Counted from the first letter of the stretch, positions 28,646-37,150 are shown. The stretch: 64,000 nt of DNA from DATARR01 sp044868005 (GCA_044868005.1 JBIOVX010000303.1:1-64000); one strand, 5' to 3'. A program made the numbers and translations. Notes: generated from the sequence alone by a model not told the origin.

Positions 28646-29660
28646 GCCCGCGCCGCAGCGCGGATCTCGAAAGCGGGACCTTCGGAGCATTCTGGATGTC
28701 GAGGCTCACGGCCTGCAGGAGGAGCTGGAATCCAAGGATCAGCGGCACGACGGCGACCATCACCGTCCCCGTGGAGGCCGCGACACCGGTCTGCGCCGAC
28801 CGCACCCAGTGGACCACTCCCCAGAGGAACCCGAAGACCATGAGAGGCAGGCCGGCGGTCAGGAACAGCGACACCGGCGAGAACTCGCGCACAAAGTACT
28901 GCAGCCAGAGGCGCCGAAAGAAGGCGGCGAGGAGCTTGCGCGGGAAGCGGAAGAACGCGCTGGCCGCCGACAGGGAGCTGCGCTCGTCAGCGTACTTGGC
29001 CGGGATCTGCACGTCGCGCACGACCGCGCGCGCCAGGCTCAGCTCGATCAGCATCGAGGTTTCGAAGAACCAGCGCCGGTCGATGTTGCTCCAATCCAGC
29101 GCCTCCAACGCCTGGCGGTGAATTGCCGTGTACCCATTGGTCGGATCGAAGACGTCCCAATGGCCGGAAGAGGCCTTGGTCAGGAAGGAGAGCCCGAGGT
29201 TGCCGATCCGCCGCAGGAGCGGCATCCGCCGGAGCTGGCGAGTGTGGAAGAATCGGCTGCCCTTGGTGTAGTCGGCCTCGCCGGATAGAATCGGCTCGAT
29301 CAGCGGCACCAGATGGGCAGGGTCCATCTGCTCGTCGCCGTCCATCTTGACGACCACGTCCGCCCCCAGCTCGAGCGCGCGCCGGTAGCCGGTGATCATG
29401 GCCGCGCCGACTCCGCCGTTGCGCTCGTGCCGCAACAGATGGAGCCGCGGATTCGCCAGGCCGCTGACGATCTGCGCGGTCTCGTCGGGGCTGGCGTCGT
29501 CGACGACGATGATGTCCGAGACGAAGTCCGGAAGCCCCCGGATGACGCTCTCGATGTGCCGGGCCACCCGGAATGCCGGGATGACGACCGCCACGCGGAC
29601 CGGGTCGCCTGCGGTCTCGGTTCGGATCTCGGACACGGAGGTCACGGCGAGAGGTTTCAT
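28623..29660 (-). CDS. GT2 glycosyltransferase with C-terminal membrane helices
   Basis: This 345-residue protein has the GT2 blocks AVVIPAFRVARHI, IIVVDDASPDET, ERNGGVGAAMITG, the metal site KMDGDEQMDP, and FDPTNGYTAIHR. Two hydrophobic segments (about 265-290 and 300-325) anchor it in the membrane, as in GtrB/ArnC-type polyprenyl-phosphate sugar synthases. It is read leftward from a promoter just upstream and is divergent from the methyltransferase at 29.7 kb. Confidence 0.85.
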   Translation of the reverse strand: MKPLAVTSVSEIRTETAGDPVRVAVVIPAFRVARHIESVIRGLPDFVSDIIVVDDASPDETAQIVSGLANPRLHLLRHERNGGVGAAMITGYRRALELGADVVVKMDGDEQMDPAHLVPLIEPILSGEADYTKGSRFFHTRQLRRMPLLRRIGNLGLSFLTKASSGHWDVFDPTNGYTAIHRQALEALDWSNIDRRWFFETSMLIELSLARAVVRDVQIPAKYADERSSLSAASAFFRFPRKLLAAFFRRLWLQYFVREFSPVSLFLTAGLPLMVFGFLWGVVHWVRSAQTGVAASTGTVMVAVVPLILGFQLLLQAVSLDIQNAPKVPLSRSALRRGLREPGGP

Positions 29661-29683
29661 TTTCCGGAAGCGGCCAACGGAGC

Positions 29684-29712
29684 CTTATCGTAACAGGACC
29701 GACTCTTGTCAA
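29684..29712 (-). promoter_or_regulatory. Sigma-70-like promoter of the GT2 gene
   Basis: On the minus strand TTGACA (29712-29707) and GATAAG (29689-29684) are 17 bases apart, giving a start point about 17 bases before the ATG at 29660. The -35 box overlaps the proposed TTG start of the rightward methyltransferase gene. Confidence 0.45.
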
Positions 29713-30626
29713 ACGTAGGGAACCGATCGGAGGATGACCGATGCCCCGCCTGTGGCGGTCCCCTGAAGGGACGGCTGGCGAGCTGGCTGTTGTTCTGCCC
29801 CGCCTGCGGCCTCTGGCGCTCCACCCTGGGCAGGGAGGACCGGCTGCAGGAGAGCCAGGCCCTGGACGAGTCGCGGCGGGTGAGCGGGCTCGCCTCCCTG
29901 CGCGACGAGAACTACCGCCGCACCCTCGGCGCGCTGCGGCGGCAGGGCCCTCTGCAGGACAAGAGGCTCCTGGACGTCGGCTGCGCCTACGGCTGGTTCC
30001 TGCAGGCGGCCCGCGCGGCCGGCATGGTCCCCACCGGCCTCGAGCCGGACCCCGCGATCGCCGCGGCGGCCGTCCAGGACGGATTCCAAGTCTGGACCGG
30101 CTATTTCCCCTCCGCGGTGCCCGCGGGAGAAGCCTTCGACGTGATCGTTTTCAACGACGTGCTGGAGCACATCTATGACCTCGACGCCGCCCTCTCCGCC
30201 TGCCGCCGCTTGCTACGTCCCGGCGGGCTACTGGTGATCAGCTCTCCGGATAGCCAGGGCTTCCTGTTTCGGACCTCCGGCGTGCTGGCGCGGATCGGCT
30301 TGCGGGGTCTTCTCAACCGGCTCTGGCAGAAGGGGTACCCGAGCCCCCACCTCAGCTACTTCAGCTTGAACAACCTGGCACGGCTGATGCGGCGTCACGG
30401 CTTCGAGCCGCGGGTTGAGAGCTCGTTGCGCAGCCTGCATTGGCGAGGCCTGTGGTCCCGGCTGCACATGGACCGCCGCCCCTCGCCTCTCTCAGTAGCC
30501 TCCTACCTGGTGCTCGCCGCCGCCCTCCCGGTGCTGATCTACCTTCTGCCCTCGGACCAGCTTCTGGGTGTTTACTGCCTGGGCGCGGCTCGTAACGTTG
30601 CGCCCGCCTGCACGCCTATCTGTTGA
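29706..30626 (+). CDS. Zinc-ribbon SAM methyltransferase
   Basis: The 306-residue product has an N-terminal zinc ribbon (CPACGG ... CPACG, about 13-34) followed by a class I methyltransferase (LLDVGCAYGWFL, then FNDVLEHIYDLDAAL). This arrangement is typical of C-methyltransferases and related enzymes of deoxysugar and glycan pathways. A hydrophobic stretch near residues 260-285 could touch the membrane. TTG 29706 is the only in-frame start before the zinc ribbon. The stop codon lies inside the -35 region of the next gene's promoter. Confidence 0.8.
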   Translation: MSNVGNRSEDDRCPACGGPLKGRLASWLLFCPACGLWRSTLGREDRLQESQALDESRRVSGLASLRDENYRRTLGALRRQGPLQDKRLLDVGCAYGWFLQAARAAGMVPTGLEPDPAIAAAAVQDGFQVWTGYFPSAVPAGEAFDVIVFNDVLEHIYDLDAALSACRRLLRPGGLLVISSPDSQGFLFRTSGVLARIGLRGLLNRLWQKGYPSPHLSYFSLNNLARLMRRHGFEPRVESSLRSLHWRGLWSRLHMDRRPSPLSVASYLVLAAALPVLIYLLPSDQLLGVYCLGAARNVAPACTPIC

Positions 30627-30651
30627 CGTCGAGCTGGATTAGACATATAAT
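30623..30651 (+). promoter_or_regulatory. Strong sigma-70-like promoter of the beta-helix gene
   Basis: TTGACG (30623-30628) and a perfect TATAAT (30646-30651) are 17 bases apart. The predicted start leaves a leader of about 70 bases ending in AAAGGAGA before the GTG. The -35 box overlaps the stop of the upstream methyltransferase gene. This is the best promoter in the window. Confidence 0.75.
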
Positions 30652-30730
30652 TGAAATTGAGGAGCACTCCTTCTGATCGAGCACTATCGACATATCTTCT
30701 ACAATTTAATCTCTCGAAAGGAGAAAGTTT

Positions 30731-31666
30731 GTGAACAAGCTATCCCTCCGTATCCTGTTGCTGGCATTCCTCGTCCTCCTCACCCTGAGCGCCACAGCCC
30801 AAGCTCAGGCGACCCGCACCTGGGTGTCGGGAGTCGGCGACGATGCTAACCCCTGCAGCCGCACGGCCCCCTGCAAGACCTTCGCGGGCGCCATCTCGAA
30901 GACCGCGACCAACGGCGAGATCAACGTCCTCGATCCCGGCGGCTTCGGCGGAGTGACGATCACCAAGTCGATCACCATTTCGTCAGAGGGTTTCGAGGCC
31001 GGCGTGCTGGTGTCGGGCACCAACGCCATCATCATCAACGCGACGACGACCAGCGCCGTGGTGCTGCGCGGCCTCGACATCGAGGGTTTGGGCACGGGCC
31101 TGGTCGGCATCAAGGTGCTCGGCGGCCTGGGCTCTCTCCACGTCGAGAAGTGCACGATCAACAACTTCCGGGGCACAAACGGCTCGGGTATCGAGATCGC
31201 GACAACCTCGGCGGCCACCACACAGGTTTACATCAAGGATACGATCGTCCGCAATAACGGCCAGGGTGTTGGTGGCGGCATCTTCATCAATCCCGGCGCG
31301 AGCGCCACAGTGAAAGCTTCGCTCGACAACGTCCGGATGGAACACAACATCTTCGGCCTCAAGAATCAAGGCGCTAATTCTACCGTCTTGGTGAACAACA
31401 GCGTCGCCGCGGGCAACTCGGCCGCCGGCTTCTCGGTCACCTTCGGGGTCGTCAATGCTGGCACGGTGATGAACATCGAGCGCAGCGTAGTGGCCAACAA
31501 TGCGACAGGGATCGTTTGTTCGAACGGCACCCTTCGTGTCGGCAACACGACCTTCTCCGGCAATCCAGCCGCCGTGTCTGTGACCGGCGCCAACTGCTTC
31601 AGGTACCAGAACACCAACGACGCCGAGGGCTCTCTCGCCGCCCTCACTCCGATCAGCCCACAGTAG
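30731..31666 (+). CDS. Secreted right-handed beta-helix protein
   Basis: The 311-residue product starts at GTG 30731 behind AAAGGAG. A signal peptide ends near ATAQAQA (about residue 26). The mature part has the opening typical of this family (GDDANPCSRTAPCKTFAGAI), then repeating Asn- and Gly-rich turns (ITISSEG, VVLRGLDIEG, VVANNATGI, TTFSGNPAAV) of a parallel beta-helix. No catalytic set of a pectate lyase can be recognised, so binding or surface structure is as likely as polysaccharide cleavage. The strong promoter suggests high expression. Confidence 0.82.
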   Translation: MNKLSLRILLLAFLVLLTLSATAQAQATRTWVSGVGDDANPCSRTAPCKTFAGAISKTATNGEINVLDPGGFGGVTITKSITISSEGFEAGVLVSGTNAIIINATTTSAVVLRGLDIEGLGTGLVGIKVLGGLGSLHVEKCTINNFRGTNGSGIEIATTSAATTQVYIKDTIVRNNGQGVGGGIFINPGASATVKASLDNVRMEHNIFGLKNQGANSTVLVNNSVAAGNSAAGFSVTFGVVNAGTVMNIERSVVANNATGIVCSNGTLRVGNTTFSGNPAAVSVTGANCFRYQNTNDAEGSLAALTPISPQ

Positions 31667-31680
31667 GAATGGCTTGCGCA

Positions 31681-31716
31681 CCCCTTCCCGGTCCTGCAAG
31701 CACGGCCGGGAAGGGG
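31681..31716 (+). terminator. Strong hairpin after the beta-helix gene
   Basis: CCCCTTCCCGG (31681-31691) pairs perfectly with CCGGGAAGGGG (31706-31716) around a 14-base loop, 15 bases after the stop codon. No T-run follows, so termination may depend on the hairpin alone or it may protect the 3' end. Confidence 0.5.
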
Positions 31717-31748
31717 ACATGCAGCCTGCCTTGCTATACTCCGGCCCC

Positions 31749-32486
31749 ATGCCCTTGGTAGACCCCTGGGATTCGTACGCTCTAGCCTGGATACAGTCAC
31801 CCGACAAGGTGGTCATCGAGGATCCCGCTGCCGCCCACGGCGATCGCCAGTCATACCTCGGCACCGTCGGCGACGAGTGGGGCACCAAGGCCTCGGTGGC
31901 TGCCGTCGTTACGGAGTTCCTCCTGCCTTTCGTGGACCGCCAGTCCGTCGTCCTCGACCTTGGGTGCGGAGGCGGTCGGGTCGCTCGCCACCTCAAGCCG
32001 CACGTTCGCCTGCTGCTCGGCGCCGATCCCTCGATGCAAATGCTCCGCGCCGCTGGCCGGTACCTCGCTCCCACCGCGAGCCCCTCGCTCGTCCGCATCT
32101 CGGGCTCCCCTGCGGAGTTGCCCTTTTGCAAGCCGGCGTTCCACCTCATCTACTCGTTCGATGTCATGGTCCACTTCGACGCGAGGATCGTCTTTCGCTA
32201 CATGCTTGCGTGCCGCGACCTTCTCCGTCGCGGTGGCAGGCTAGTGATTCACGTCGCGACCACGGATACCACCGTCGGCCTGCAGCATTTTCGTCGCAGC
32301 GCCCTCGCCGGCCATAGGGGGGGCGGCTTTGGCGCTCTCGCCTACATGTCGCGCGGCCTGTTGGATTCGATGGGGCGCCTGGCGGGTCTGTGGCCGCTTC
32401 TCGTCTCGGTCCCCTCGGCCGGCCATTTCTACTGTCAACGTGACGTCATCGCGGTCTTCGAGAGGGATGGGCCGGAGACCGCTTAG
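31749..32486 (+). CDS. Class I SAM-dependent methyltransferase
   Basis: The 245-residue protein shows VLDLGCGGGRVARHL, GADPSMQML, and YSFDVMVHFD, as in small-molecule methyltransferases. ATG 31749 is chosen because TGCTATACT (extended -10, TATACT 31735-31740) ends eight bases before it, suggesting a leaderless mRNA. An upstream ATG at 31719 is possible but has only a weak ribosome site. Its 3' end faces the TOD1-like gene. Confidence 0.78.
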   Translation: MPLVDPWDSYALAWIQSPDKVVIEDPAAAHGDRQSYLGTVGDEWGTKASVAAVVTEFLLPFVDRQSVVLDLGCGGGRVARHLKPHVRLLLGADPSMQMLRAAGRYLAPTASPSLVRISGSPAELPFCKPAFHLIYSFDVMVHFDARIVFRYMLACRDLLRRGGRLVIHVATTDTTVGLQHFRRSALAGHRGGGFGALAYMSRGLLDSMGRLAGLWPLLVSVPSAGHFYCQRDVIAVFERDGPETA

Positions 32487-32514
32487 CGCCGGCCGTTCCC
32501 GCCGGAGCAGGGAA

Positions 32515-33231
32515 TCACATCATCTTCCGGTGGGGAAGATACTCGAAGTATTCGTTGTGCCGGAGATCGATGGCAAGCGCCTGCGGCTCGATGCCATGAA
32601 GGTCGAGGGCCAGAGGCAGTGAAAGCTGATCCATGATGCCAAACCGCAGATTCTGATTCCACCACTCATCCAACGCCCGCCGAACCGGCTCGGAGTTCTC
32701 CATCATCCAAAAGCCGCCACACCACAGCCTTGCTCGGAGGTTCCAGCCCCGCGCCCGGAAGTACTCGATCTGTTCCGCCATCTTTTCGTCGGCATAGCGC
32801 GTGGTCAGAAACGCATGGCCGGCGGCGATGGAGTCGCGCACGAACTCGAACTCCTCGATGACCGTCGCCCGGTCGGGATGCGGGATGAGGAGCACACGCT
32901 GGTGAGCCGGAAGCAGCGCTAGAGTCGCGGCATACTCGCTCAGGCAGCGCAGGTCGCGAATCTGTAGAGAGCTGTCGGCCCATGCCAGCCAGCGGTGACC
33001 ACGCACTTCATCGAGCCGATGGATCTGCAGCTTGAAGTACTTCGCCCTGAGCCGCGGACTGAAATCGTAGCGTGGGTAGTTGGGGTTGATGATCCGCGTC
33101 CAAGTCTTCGCCACCGCGGGCGCGACCGATTGGTCGGTGTAATAAAAGGCATCGATGCCCGAGTGCTCGGGGAGGGCCTTCGCTTCATCGATGCCACCGA
33201 AATTGGCGCTGACGAGCGCGATGCTGTTCAT
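32515..33231 (-). CDS. TOD1/MUCI70-like (DUF616-type) glycosyltransferase
   Basis: The 238-residue product resembles DUF616/TOD1-type glycosyltransferases. It has ALVSANFGG at the N-terminus, DAFYYTD, the block RLRAKYFKLQIHRL, and WLAWADSSLQI with an acidic site, then LLIPHPDR and a C-terminal MDQLSLPLALD. Family members in plants and bacteria act on glycans. It is the last of four leftward genes and lies 33 bases from the previous one. I recognise this by block pattern only. Confidence 0.65.
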   Translation of the reverse strand: MNSIALVSANFGGIDEAKALPEHSGIDAFYYTDQSVAPAVAKTWTRIINPNYPRYDFSPRLRAKYFKLQIHRLDEVRGHRWLAWADSSLQIRDLRCLSEYAATLALLPAHQRVLLIPHPDRATVIEEFEFVRDSIAAGHAFLTTRYADEKMAEQIEYFRARGWNLRARLWCGGFWMMENSEPVRRALDEWWNQNLRFGIMDQLSLPLALDLHGIEPQALAIDLRHNEYFEYLPHRKMM

Positions 33232-33264
33232 ATCGTCGAATGGCCGAAGATGAGGAACGTGCGC

Positions 33265-34038
33265 TCAATATGCGGACGCCAGCACTTGCTTGAAATGGTC
33301 CTCGGCAGCCGCGACGAAGGGGCGCGCCCACTCGATTCCGATGAGAGCCGCGTCGTCGATCGCGCCGGCGTCGCGCACGAACGTCGCCACGACCTCGCGA
33401 AGTTTTGCCGGCGTGAGCTGTCCGTCGAGACTGCGCTCGAGAAACACGACCGACGCAGGATGCTTGTTCGCCATGCTCAAGGGCGGGGAAATCAGGCGGA
33501 TGCGAAGGGAGCGGAAGGCCGCGTCGGCCAGCCAATGTTGGGCGACATGGTCGATGCCGTGGGCGCGCACGTACTCCGGGCTCACGGCGTAGTTGTTGGT
33601 AAAGCAGAGGAAGTCGTCGCGTTGGCCCGCCGGCCAGCGCTGGAGGGGGTCCATCAGGAAGCCGAGCGCCACGTGGGTCCAGACCAGTCCGTCAAAGCCG
33701 GGTGTAAAGTCGAGATGCTCTCCAAGGTCGGGAGAGAACCAGTCGTCGTCATCCACGAAGCAGACCGGGCAAGCACTGTCGGCCGCGAACGCACCGATGT
33801 CCACGAGGCGGGCGTCGCGTACATTCGCGAGATTGCTCAAGGCAACGTCCTTCATTCGCTGGCGAGTCGCGAAATAGGAAATGCTGAACGTCGAGTCCCA
33901 CAGGTCGATGATCTCGTTCATCTGGTCCAGCGGCCGATTGATCAAGCGGCAGAAGTCGCGGGAGTGAGCTCGATATTCCTCGCGAGTGATCCGGGACCAA
34001 TCCTGGGTAGGTCTCAGGACGATGTCGAATGGCCTCAT
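33265..34038 (-). CDS. Putative GT-A-type glycosyltransferase
   Basis: The ATG at 34038 overlaps the stop of the upstream methyltransferase as ATGA, giving 257 residues. No family is securely recognised. PVCFVDDDDWFSPDL resembles the metal-binding strand end of GT-A enzymes (multiple Asp after a beta strand), and the N-terminal DIVLRPTQDW could begin a Rossmann-like fold. The operon setting supports a glycosyltransferase role. Confidence 0.6.
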   Translation of the reverse strand: MRPFDIVLRPTQDWSRITREEYRAHSRDFCRLINRPLDQMNEIIDLWDSTFSISYFATRQRMKDVALSNLANVRDARLVDIGAFAADSACPVCFVDDDDWFSPDLGEHLDFTPGFDGLVWTHVALGFLMDPLQRWPAGQRDDFLCFTNNYAVSPEYVRAHGIDHVAQHWLADAAFRSLRIRLISPPLSMANKHPASVVFLERSLDGQLTPAKLREVVATFVRDAGAIDDAALIGIEWARPFVAAAEDHFKQVLASAY

Positions 34039-34604
34039 CGACGGTAGATTCCAATGCCGAAGTGCCTGGTGATGCTCTGGCAGCGTTCGGGCTCGCGGGC
34101 GCTGAGCTCTTGCCAAAACCGCTGGACACCGGCCGTGTGTTCATAGCCGAGCTGGACGGATTGAATGTCGTGGAGAGCGACGAGCCCCTGGGGGCGCACC
34201 AGAGGGGCATAGAGGAAAAAATCGCTCGTTATGCTTTCGTAGGAGTGAAAACCATCGATGAAGACAAAATCCAACGGTTTGCCCCGAAGCGCTTTCACGA
34301 CGGCATCGCGGGTGCTCAATACGTGTGAGTCTCCCTGCACGAAGGTGATGCGAGGACCGAAAGGTGCTGCTCTCTCGGAGAGGGCCTTGGGGCGATCCCG
34401 TATGTCCACCGTAACGAGACGCTTCATCCTCGGGAAAGCGTCGAGGGTGAGACATGCGCTGCCACCTTCAAAGGTGCCGATTTCCAATCCATAGCGAGGG
34501 GTTATGTGGGCCAGCCGGTCGAGCCAGTCGCGGAACTCGGCGGGCTCTTGAATGGCTTCCGGCAACACGGGGGCGATTGTATCCAGCGTTTTCCGGCATT
34601 GCAA
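34035..34604 (-). CDS. CmcI/Methyltransf_24-type SAM methyltransferase
   Basis: The core is a Rossmann methyltransferase: YGLEIGTFEGGSACLTLDAF, VTVDIRDRP, ITFVQGDSH, and DFVFIDGFHSYES with DFFLYAPLVRPQGLVALHDI. This pattern is found in cephalosporin-hydroxylase-like and sugar-O-methyltransferases. The start is uncertain: the frame is open to 34736, but that would overlap the preceding gene out of frame. TTG 34604 or GTG 34568 is likelier. The stop overlaps the next start as ATGA. Confidence 0.72.
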   Translation of the reverse strand: MQCRKTLDTIAPVLPEAIQEPAEFRDWLDRLAHITPRYGLEIGTFEGGSACLTLDAFPRMKRLVTVDIRDRPKALSERAAPFGPRITFVQGDSHVLSTRDAVVKALRGKPLDFVFIDGFHSYESITSDFFLYAPLVRPQGLVALHDIQSVQLGYEHTAGVQRFWQELSAREPERCQSITRHFGIGIYRR

Positions 34605-34681
34605 AGGGGCAGTGAGTCGCCGACAGCACCATCGCGAGGCCCTGGGCGGCCGGGGCGCTCTTCGGTTCGACGATTCAACCT

Positions 34682-36544
34682 TTACCTGAAGCCGAGGAAT
34701 AACCCCTTCAGCATACGCTTGAGGCCGATGACCCATTGACGCATGCGCCAGCTCCGGGTACCCGCCATGACGTCGACGCGCTCCCGCCAGGATGCCAACT
34801 CCTGATAGAGCCGGTCCCGTTCGGCTTCCAGGCGGGCCTGATCCAGGAGCAACCGGTCACGCTCGGTCGTGAGCCGGTCGCGCTCGGCATCGAGTCTCTC
34901 GCGCTCGCGAACGGACGCCGCGAGCTGGCTGGCGACGCGGTCCAGCTCGAAGGGATTCCGCGATTCGCGCTGGAGTGCCTGCACGATCATCAGGAGCTGC
35001 GGCAGTCGCCGCAAGTAAAGCTCCCGATGTCTCTCTACGATGTAGGCTTGGAGGGGCCGGCCGACCTCGGGGCTTGCGCAGTGTGAGATCATGGATCCGG
35101 GGCGCACCTTGTACTCGAACGTGATCCTCGGCAAGTAATGAAAGCGCCAGCCGTGTCCGGCCACCGAGATCCAGAAGTCCCAGTCCTCCCAGCCCTGGTG
35201 GGGCATGGCGCTGTCGAAGCCGCCGCACTCGGACCAAACGCATTTGCGGATCACGGCGCAGGCGTCGATGAAGTTGCCTGTCAGGAGCGTGTCGAGGTCG
35301 AACTCCGGGACCTGGACCTCTCCCGAGCGCAAACCGAGCTCACGGCGGTCGCCGTACACCACCCCCACGCGCGGATCCTCATCGAGGATGCGCATCGCCG
35401 ACTCCGGGAACCCGGGAAGGAGCCGGTTATCGGCATCGAGTGGAAGAACGTAGCGGCCGGTCGCCAACTCAATGCCCCGGTTGCGCGCTGCGGCGAGCCC
35501 CTGATTTTCCTGGTGCACCACGAAGTATCCGGCGGTTTCGAGCGCGCCGAGCACCTCCAGGGTGCGCGGCTGACGCGAGCCGTCGTCGATGACGATGAGC
35601 TCGTACGGCTCGGTGATGCTGCGCTCGGCGCTGGCCACTGCTTCGACCAGGAACTCGCCATGGTCAAGGCAGGGGATGACGACCGAGAGGCGGACCGGCG
35701 CTGTGCGGGGGGAGGGGAGCGCCCGGTGCTCCTCCATGCGGGGGATCTGCCAAAAGCCCGTGGACGGCAGGTCGGCCTCCGCGTCAAGCTCATCCAGCAG
35801 ACGCACCGCCCCAGGGGAGGTCGCTGCCACCAGCCCGATCAGGGGATCCGCTCCGTCGATGGTCCCTAGGAAGCCGGCTCCTACAATTTCTCGCAGCCGC
35901 TCCTCCGGCAGGTCGAGCCCGAGCCGTTCGGCGAGGAGAGATCCGAAGCGCTCCGGACAGCGCATCAGGGCGTTGACGCTGACCAGGAGCGAGCGCTCGC
36001 GGTGTCGGCGATGGAAGTCCAGGAGGTGGCGATTGTAGAAGGCCCAGATGCGGTGCGCATACTCAGGGTTGCGCAGGAAGACCTCGGCCCCCAGCCGCTG
36101 CATCGAATCAGCGACATCCCAGGGATAGCGATATACGAATAGGTAGCGTGCATCCTCCAGGAGCTCGTCCCAGAAATCGAGGGTGAGCGCGGTTCGCGGG
36201 TCCTTCCACCCCCACGGCCGGTGCGTGCGGCGGCGGGTCTCGATCAGCGCCTTGGCCTCCTCCCGGTACAGCGGGAACCGCTCCCGGTCGAGCCGCTCCC
36301 CCTCGGTCCACCCCCAGTCGCGGTGGCCTCCGTCCTCCGCGGGCGTGCATTCCGTGAGCATCCGCTGTTGCAGCGCGAGGAAGCCGGCGTCCTCGAAATA
36401 GCCCAGTGGGTTGGCCCGATCCGCCGCCAGCAGCCGCTCGCCCATGTCCACGCCGGCGGCCGCGGCCAGGGAGGCGACCAGCGAAGTGCCCGAGCGGTGC
36501 ATTCCAGCAGCCAACAGCGGCCGAGGGATTGCCTGGAGAGACAT
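34682..36544 (-). CDS. Sulfotransferase-GT2-coiled-coil fusion
   Basis: The ATG at 36544 gives 620 residues. Residues about 8-270 form a sulfotransferase domain. Its PAPS phosphosulfate loop is GMHRSGTS (14-21), with a 3'-phosphate region in RYPWDVADSMQRL. Residues about 283-500 form a GT2 domain (LSVVIPCLDHGEFL, IVIDDGSRQP, metal site PLDADNRL, and HQGWEDWDFWI). A Glu/Arg coiled coil follows (ERDRLTTERDRLLLDQARLEAERDRL) and then a basic tail (SWRMRQWVIGLKRM). One chain could add a sugar and sulfate a glycan. It heads a four-gene leftward operon. Confidence 0.85.
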   Translation of the reverse strand: MSLQAIPRPLLAAGMHRSGTSLVASLAAAAGVDMGERLLAADRANPLGYFEDAGFLALQQRMLTECTPAEDGGHRDWGWTEGERLDRERFPLYREEAKALIETRRRTHRPWGWKDPRTALTLDFWDELLEDARYLFVYRYPWDVADSMQRLGAEVFLRNPEYAHRIWAFYNRHLLDFHRRHRERSLLVSVNALMRCPERFGSLLAERLGLDLPEERLREIVGAGFLGTIDGADPLIGLVAATSPGAVRLLDELDAEADLPSTGFWQIPRMEEHRALPSPRTAPVRLSVVIPCLDHGEFLVEAVASAERSITEPYELIVIDDGSRQPRTLEVLGALETAGYFVVHQENQGLAAARNRGIELATGRYVLPLDADNRLLPGFPESAMRILDEDPRVGVVYGDRRELGLRSGEVQVPEFDLDTLLTGNFIDACAVIRKCVWSECGGFDSAMPHQGWEDWDFWISVAGHGWRFHYLPRITFEYKVRPGSMISHCASPEVGRPLQAYIVERHRELYLRRLPQLLMIVQALQRESRNPFELDRVASQLAASVRERERLDAERDRLTTERDRLLLDQARLEAERDRLYQELASWRERVDVMAGTRSWRMRQWVIGLKRMLKGLFLGFR

Positions 36545-36554
36545 AGGGCCAGAA

Positions 36555-36583
36555 AGACTAGGCCAAACTGACGTGGGCCGCAA
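36555..36583 (-). promoter_or_regulatory. Promoter of the sulfotransferase-GT2 operon
   Basis: On the minus strand TTGCGG (36583-36578) and TAGTCT (36560-36555) are 17 bases apart, with the -10 ending ten bases before the ATG at 36544. The transcript would have almost no leader. Confidence 0.45.
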
Positions 36584-36652
36584 CGACGGGTGGGCAGGTA
36601 ACTCCAGCGGCGATTTGTGTTATCCTAGCAGAAAAGGAGGAGGATCTACATC

Positions 36653-37126
36653 GTGAAGAAAGCATACGCTTTGAGTGCGGTCGTACTTACCCTTGCCGCC
36701 TTTGCGGCGGTCTTACCGGATTTCGCCTCGGCGGCTGGCCCTTTCCGGTTCTTCGCCATCACTCCCTGCCGGGTCTACGATTCCCGGGCCGGTAGCGCAC
36801 CGCCTCTGTCCAACGGTCCTCATTCGATCCGGGTTCAAGGACTTTGCGGCGTCCCTGTGGGCGCTAAGGCGGCGGCCTTGAACGTGACCGTCGTCACTCC
36901 GAACCGGGACGGCAATATCGTGCTTTGGCCGGTAGGTGAAGCGGAGCCAGGGGTGTCCACTTTGAACTTTAAGGCCGGCGAGTCCGCGCTGGCGAACGGC
37001 GCGATCGCCCCGCTGGGCCCGGACAACGGGGGAGCGAACGATCTGAACTTTCGTTATTTGATGAACCCAGCTCCCGGGACGGGGCACATCATCTTCGACG
37101 TGACCGGTTACTTCGCCACGCCGTGA
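36653..37126 (+). CDS. Secreted free-standing Cys-pair/GYF domain protein
   Basis: The 157-residue product starts at GTG 36653 behind AAAGGAGGAGG. A signal peptide (about 1-27, ending FASAAG) is followed by nothing but the shared domain: TPCRVYDSR, GLCGVP, AALNVTVV, then HIIFDVTGYFATP. The other copies in this window are C-terminal parts of large proteins, so this one shows that the domain folds and functions alone. A rho-independent terminator follows. It may be a partner, a competitor for the same anchoring site, or a structural surface protein. Confidence 0.8.
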   Translation: MKKAYALSAVVLTLAAFAAVLPDFASAAGPFRFFAITPCRVYDSRAGSAPPLSNGPHSIRVQGLCGVPVGAKAAALNVTVVTPNRDGNIVLWPVGEAEPGVSTLNFKAGESALANGAIAPLGPDNGGANDLNFRYLMNPAPGTGHIIFDVTGYFATP

Positions 37127-37150
37127 CGCGGAGCGCAGCCGCGAGTCGAG

